From: Chloroflexota bacterium
Lineage (GTDB): Bacteria > Chloroflexota > Anaerolineae > Anaerolineales > Villigracilaceae
Direction of reading: 5' to 3'
NCBI GenBank assembly: GCA_023484185.1
Contig: JAMDBC010000018.1
Span: 1-15,776 of the forward strand
Length of the DNA: 15,776 nt
The translations under genes and the position numbers were made by a program. Below are positions 12,966 to 15,776 of the stretch, in pieces. Under the pieces are notes generated by a model. The model searched no databases and was not told where the DNA came from. It saw nothing but the letters and a program-made list of their open reading frames with translations. Every line of letters begins with the position of its first letter. Positions within the stretch are counted from its first letter, which is position 1.

Positions 12966-13221
12966 GTCGACCGGGACGAGTAAGCGGTTCCCGTTTCTGA
13001 CAGGGAGAACAAGCCGAAGATTGAGAGCTTGTTCCAGAACAACCGCTGAAGACCACCCGCGAGCGTTGACCTGAACATGTAGGGGCGGATGGCTCCGCCC
13101 AAATAAGTAAGGAAAACGGCCAGCCCCGTTATCGGCTCAATGAGATATGTTGTAAGACATAAATCGGGTGGAACCGCGTGAGCAAAACTCTCGCCCCGTT
13201 ATCGGACGAGAGTTTTTTTTA
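12966..13221 (+). promoter_or_regulatory. Threonine T-box riboswitch (tRNA-Thr sensing)
   Basis: The core GGGTGGAACCGCG (13166-13178) is the T-box consensus. Stem I can be folded: GTCGAC (12966-12971) with GTTGAC (13065-13070), CGGG (12972-12975) with CCCG (13056-13059), and AGCGGTT (12983-12989) with AACCGCT (13041-13047). The specifier loop in between carries GAAG-ACC-A, with ACC at 13052-13054, a threonine codon that fits the downstream thrS. Stem II is GGGCGGA-TGGC-TCCGCCC (13083-13100). The antiterminator can form by CGGG (13165-13168) pairing with CCCG in the terminator region and GCGTGAG with CTCTCGC. The bulge TGGA should pair with a tRNA 3' end UCCA, so tRNA-Thr should have discriminator U. 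Uncharged tRNA-Thr would stabilise the antiterminator and turn thrS on. Confidence 0.95.
13184..13221 (+). terminator. Regulated terminator of the T-box
   Basis: AAAACTCTCG (13184-13193) and CGAGAGTTTT (13207-13216) pair, with an inner CCG-TTAT-CGG hairpin, followed by a run of T. It overlaps the antiterminator partner strand, as expected for a transcriptional T-box switch. Confidence 0.93.
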
Positions 13222-13225
13222 TTGT

Positions 13226-13292
13226 CCCCCTCCGCCGCTAAAGCGGCACCTCCCCCAAATCTATTTTGGATTTAGGGGAGGCAGGGCGGGGG
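13226..13292. repeat. Palindromic three-way-junction repeat between T-box and thrS
   Basis: An outer stem CCCCC (13226-13230) / GGGGG (13288-13292), extended by CC/GG, encloses two hairpins. These are GCCGC-TAAA-GCGGC (13234-13247) and CCTCCCC-x-AAATC / GGATTT-x-GGGGAGG (13249-13281). The clover-like fold and position resemble dispersed REP/MITE-type elements. It lies between the T-box terminator and the thrS ribosome site, so it will be part of the read-through mRNA leader. Confidence 0.7.
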
Positions 13293-13311
13293 TCCAAGAA
13301 AGGAAGCGAAA

Positions 13312-15123
13312 ATGGCACAACAAGTTCAGGAAAAATACGAAGAGTCCCAGCTTTATAAAATCCGTCACTCGGCGGCGCACATCATGGCGCAGGCTGTGTT
13401 GGAAATATTTCCGGATGGCAAGGTTACCATCGGCCCGCCAGTCGAGAATGGTTTTTATTATGACTTTGATCTGCCGCGCAATCTGACGCCTGAAGATTTG
13501 GAGAAAATCGAAAAGCGCATGCGCGGCATCATCCAAGGCGGATTCGAGTTCAAGAAGACAATCGTTTCGGCGGAAGAGGCGCGCAAGATTTTTGCAGACC
13601 AGCCGTACAAACTTGAATTAATTGATGGACTCGAAAAAGGCGGACTCGACGAATATGGCGAACCGCTCAAAGAGAAACCGGAAATTTCCATTTATCAGCA
13701 GGATACTTTCACGGACCTGTGCCGGGGGCCGCACGTGGACAACACGCGCCAGATCAAACCGACCGCCGTTAAACTGATGTCGGTGGCGGGCGCGTATTGG
13801 CGCGGCGATGAGAAGAATAAAATGTTGCAGCGCATCTATGGCACGGCCTGGGAATCAGAGCAACAGCTCAAGGATTATCTCTGGCAGTTGGAAGAGGCCA
13901 AGAAACGCGATCATCGCAAGCTGGGCAAAGAATTGGAGATTTTTATCTTCGATGAGGAAGTGGGCCCCGGCTTGCCGCTTTGGCTTCCGAACGGTGGTGT
14001 GATGATCGAGGAGTTGGAGAAGCTGGCCAAAGAAACGGAGGACCAGGCCGGTTACTCGCGCGTTCGTACTCCGAATCTGACGAAGGAAGATTTGTTTCTG
14101 AGATCGGGGCATCTGCCATACTATGCCGAGAGCATGTATCCGCCGATGGAACTGGAAGGCGTGAAGTATTACGTCAAGCCGATGAACTGTCCGATGCACC
14201 ACAAGATTTTCGGTGCCAAGCCGCACTCATACCGCGACTTGCCGATCCGCCTGGCGGAGTACGGTACGTGTTACCGCTATGAAAAATCCGGCGAGTTGTT
14301 TGGTCTGATGCGCGTGCGTTCAATGCAGATGAACGATGCTCACCTGTACTGTGCCGAGGAACAATTCGAGCAGGAATTCATGGGTGTGATCGCACTGTAT
14401 CACAAGTATTTTAAATTGTTCGGCATTGAGAAATATATCATGCGCTTGTCGCTACACAGCAAGGCGGGACTGGGTAAGAAATACGTTGATAATGAGCGCC
14501 TGTGGATCAAGACGGAGGATATGGTACGCCGCGCCATGACGAATGGCAATGTGCCTTTTATGGAAGTGGAGGACGAAGCCGCTTTCTACGGTCCGAAGAT
14601 CGATGTCCAGATCTGGAGCGCGATCGGCAAGGAATTCACGCTGGCGACGAATCAAGTGGATTTTGCCCAGCCCGCCCGCTTCGATTTGAAGTTCACGAAC
14701 AAGGAAGGCAATGAGGAAGTGCCATTATGTATACACCGTGCGCCGCTTTCAACGCATGAGCGCATGATCGGATTCCTGATCGAGCATTACGCAGGTAACT
14801 TCCCGGTTTGGCTTTGCCCGGAGCAGGTGCGCATCATTCCGATTACGGACGGACAGAACGAATATGCACATCAAATTGTCCAGCAATTGCGCGAGCAGGG
14901 CATTCGTGTCAGCGCAGATATTAGCGCCCAGCGCATGAACGCCAAAATCCGCTCTGCGCAGTTGATGAAAGTGCCGTATATGTTGGTTGTTGGCGAGAAT
15001 GAAATGAAGGCCGGACAAGTTTCCTTGCGTGTGCGAGACGGCTCACAACAGAATAATATTCCACTAGCCGAGTTCGTGGCGAGGATCAAAGATCGTATTG
15101 CAAAGAGATCGAGTGAGTTGTAA
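13312..15123 (+). CDS. thrS: Threonyl-tRNA synthetase (no TGS domain)
   Basis: 603 aa. Charges tRNA-Thr with threonine. It starts directly at the editing domain: H19-S-A-A-H23 and C137-R-G-P-H141 are the editing-site motifs that remove mischarged serine. The class II catalytic core has the zinc ligands C293 (MNCPMH), H344 (NDAH) and H475 (IHRAPLS), motif 2 CYRYEKSGELFGLMRVRSMQ, and motif 3 THERMIGFLIEHYAGNFP. The anticodon-binding domain follows (VWLCPEQVRIIPITDG to the C-terminus). The roughly 60-residue N-terminal TGS domain of the E. coli enzyme (642 aa) is absent. The start is firm, since AAAGGAAG lies about 5 bases upstream of the ATG and an in-frame extension would run into the palindromic repeat. 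Expression is under the T-box leader upstream. Confidence 0.98.
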   Translation: MAQQVQEKYEESQLYKIRHSAAHIMAQAVLEIFPDGKVTIGPPVENGFYYDFDLPRNLTPEDLEKIEKRMRGIIQGGFEFKKTIVSAEEARKIFADQPYKLELIDGLEKGGLDEYGEPLKEKPEISIYQQDTFTDLCRGPHVDNTRQIKPTAVKLMSVAGAYWRGDEKNKMLQRIYGTAWESEQQLKDYLWQLEEAKKRDHRKLGKELEIFIFDEEVGPGLPLWLPNGGVMIEELEKLAKETEDQAGYSRVRTPNLTKEDLFLRSGHLPYYAESMYPPMELEGVKYYVKPMNCPMHHKIFGAKPHSYRDLPIRLAEYGTCYRYEKSGELFGLMRVRSMQMNDAHLYCAEEQFEQEFMGVIALYHKYFKLFGIEKYIMRLSLHSKAGLGKKYVDNERLWIKTEDMVRRAMTNGNVPFMEVEDEAAFYGPKIDVQIWSAIGKEFTLATNQVDFAQPARFDLKFTNKEGNEEVPLCIHRAPLSTHERMIGFLIEHYAGNFPVWLCPEQVRIIPITDGQNEYAHQIVQQLREQGIRVSADISAQRMNAKIRSAQLMKVPYMLVVGENEMKAGQVSLRVRDGSQQNNIPLAEFVARIKDRIAKRSSEL

Positions 15124-15387
15124 TCAGCAGGACTTTCACTTGTCATACACGCTTCGATTGCTCTCGTACAAAGAGATGTCCTCGCTTCGCTCAGCGAGGA
15201 GAACCTTCGTCTTGTCTGCACCTTGCACAAGCACGCCTGAGTGGAGCCGCCATAATTGCCAAACGGCGTGCCTATCAATATGCAAATGATCGGATAAATC
15301 TCCGATGTTTGTTCATGAGGGCGTCATCTTGGGAATGTAGAATGAAAGTATGAAGCGCAAGTAAACCTTCATATTCTTCTCCTCCCT
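15124..15387. other. Non-coding stretch after thrS with small hairpins
   Basis: No gene is supported here. Perfect short inverted repeats are CCTCGC/GCGAGG around 15180-15199 and ATCGGA (15289-15294) / TCCGAT (15301-15306). Open frames on either strand are Arg/Ser/Cys-rich and lack ribosome sites. It may be a decayed gene or repeat; a small RNA cannot be excluded because a strong hairpin terminator lies at its right end. Confidence 0.4.
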
Positions 15388-15427
15388 AGGACATTCGAAG
15401 CGTGGGGCTTCGGATGTCCTTATTTAA
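15388..15427 (+). terminator. Strong hairpin terminator between convergent genes
   Basis: AGGACATTCGAAGC (15388-15401) pairs with GCTTCGGATGTCCT (15407-15420), a 14-bp stem with one G-U pair and a 5-base loop, followed by TATTTAAT on the plus strand. It lies 3 bases from the stop of the minus-strand gene and 264 bases after thrS. It most likely ends rightward transcription and shields the convergent gene. Confidence 0.75.
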
Positions 15428-15776
15428 TCCACCATCATTCCTGCCGCTCGGCGCCCGATTTCCACGGCGAAGTTCGTACCTCTGTCCCATGGATAGACCT
15501 GGCTCATGGATGCAAAATACAATCCGTCAACAGGCGTTTGAATTGCGGGGATATTCTTGGAATGATTCAACAATGGCACGGGCTGGGCATAATTGGTTTT
15601 GAACACCCAAACCTTTTTCACCCAATCCAGCTCGAAGGCTGGATTGATTTTTTTGAATGCGGGTATGAAGCGAGCCAATAATTGTTCATCGCTCATCGAG
15701 AAATATTCGTGTCCCAATTCCAGGTAATCGCCTGCGTAAACGATATGGTCGCCGCCAAAATGCTCGGGAGAAACAT
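15424..15776 (-). CDS. FAD-dependent amine-oxidase-like oxidoreductase, C-terminal end (5' end outside window)
   Basis: The last 117 residues of a protein that continues beyond the right edge; the frame is open through 15776, so the TTG at 15717 is not the start. The segment NIPAIQTPVDGLYFASMSQV then YPWDRGTNFAVEIGRRAA is the C-terminal FAD-binding signature of the protoporphyrinogen-oxidase / amine-oxidase / desaturase superfamily, in which D-R-G-T-N contacts the flavin and the following helix closes the FAD domain. Upstream, DEQLLARFIPAFKKINPAF and WVFKTNYAQPVP fit the substrate-domain end of these enzymes. The exact substrate (porphyrin, carotenoid, polyamine or sugar nucleotide) cannot be judged from this fragment. 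Confidence 0.82.
   Translation of the reverse strand, partial: VSPEHFGGDHIVYAGDYLELGHEYFSMSDEQLLARFIPAFKKINPAFELDWVKKVWVFKTNYAQPVPLLNHSKNIPAIQTPVDGLYFASMSQVYPWDRGTNFAVEIGRRAAGMMVD

Noticed and set aside
13261..13536. 91-codon minus-strand frame over the thrS start
   Set aside because: It is a shadow of thrS and the palindromic repeat.
14871..15278. 135-codon minus-strand frame across the thrS end, with a short stretch that looked like group II intron RNA
   Set aside because: It overlaps thrS, is Arg/Ser/Cys-rich, has no ribosome site, and no domain V hairpin or reverse transcriptase is present.

Overview
This window looks like chromosome of an uncultured or poorly described Chloroflexota bacterium, most likely of the Anaerolineae type. 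That is inference, based on mixed GC content, a zinc-finger (B-box-like) membrane protein, a membrane-linked Cas4-like nuclease, a T-box-controlled threonyl-tRNA synthetase without a TGS domain, and unlinked single genes of mixed function. No taxonomic marker gene is present.

Layout. (1) 1-1226: the C-terminal half of an MFS transporter, whose 3' end overlaps a convergent DUF385/Ddn-like oxidoreductase gene. (2) 1403-3955: an AT-richer accessory stretch on the minus strand with a MazE/MazF toxin-antitoxin pair, an unrecognised 237-aa protein and a YdeI-family protein. (3) 3958-8663: a compact minus-strand gene row, read from high to low coordinates: a small membrane protein carrying the N-terminal part of a Cas4-like nuclease, a HEAT-like repeat protein, the membrane-anchored C-terminal part of that nuclease, NAD kinase, a zinc-finger membrane protein and recN. 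(4) 8704-11331: a divergent pair, a beta-lactamase-fold lipoprotein (minus) and a NAGPA-type phosphodiester glycosidase (plus). (5) 11560-12910: tRNA-Val(GAC) with its own promoter and terminator, then two small membrane-protein genes. (6) 12915-15123: promoter, complete threonine T-box leader, a three-way-junction palindromic repeat, and thrS. (7) 15424 to the end: the C-terminal end of an FAD-dependent amine-oxidase-like enzyme.

Two observations deserve most attention. First, the Cas4-like nuclease is split into two genes. The upstream half holds the first cluster cysteine and the motif-I histidine and ends in a membrane helix. The downstream half begins with a membrane helix and holds the D, ExK and QxxxY motifs and the last three cysteines. 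A HEAT-like gene lies exactly between them, and the row leads into recN, which suggests (inference) a membrane-tethered DNA-end-processing complex.

Second, recN is bracketed by remnants of a second recN. A copy of its first seven codons follows the stop of the preceding gene directly, and a copy of its last 18 codons plus stop lies beyond the YdeI gene. All four base differences between remnant and intact copies within the aligned codons are synonymous. The simplest reading is that a related recN, with the ydeI-like gene behind it, replaced the interior of a resident recN.

Regulatory elements that can be read directly include the T-box with specifier ACC (Thr), several sigma70-type promoters, two candidate leaderless starts and several intrinsic terminators.
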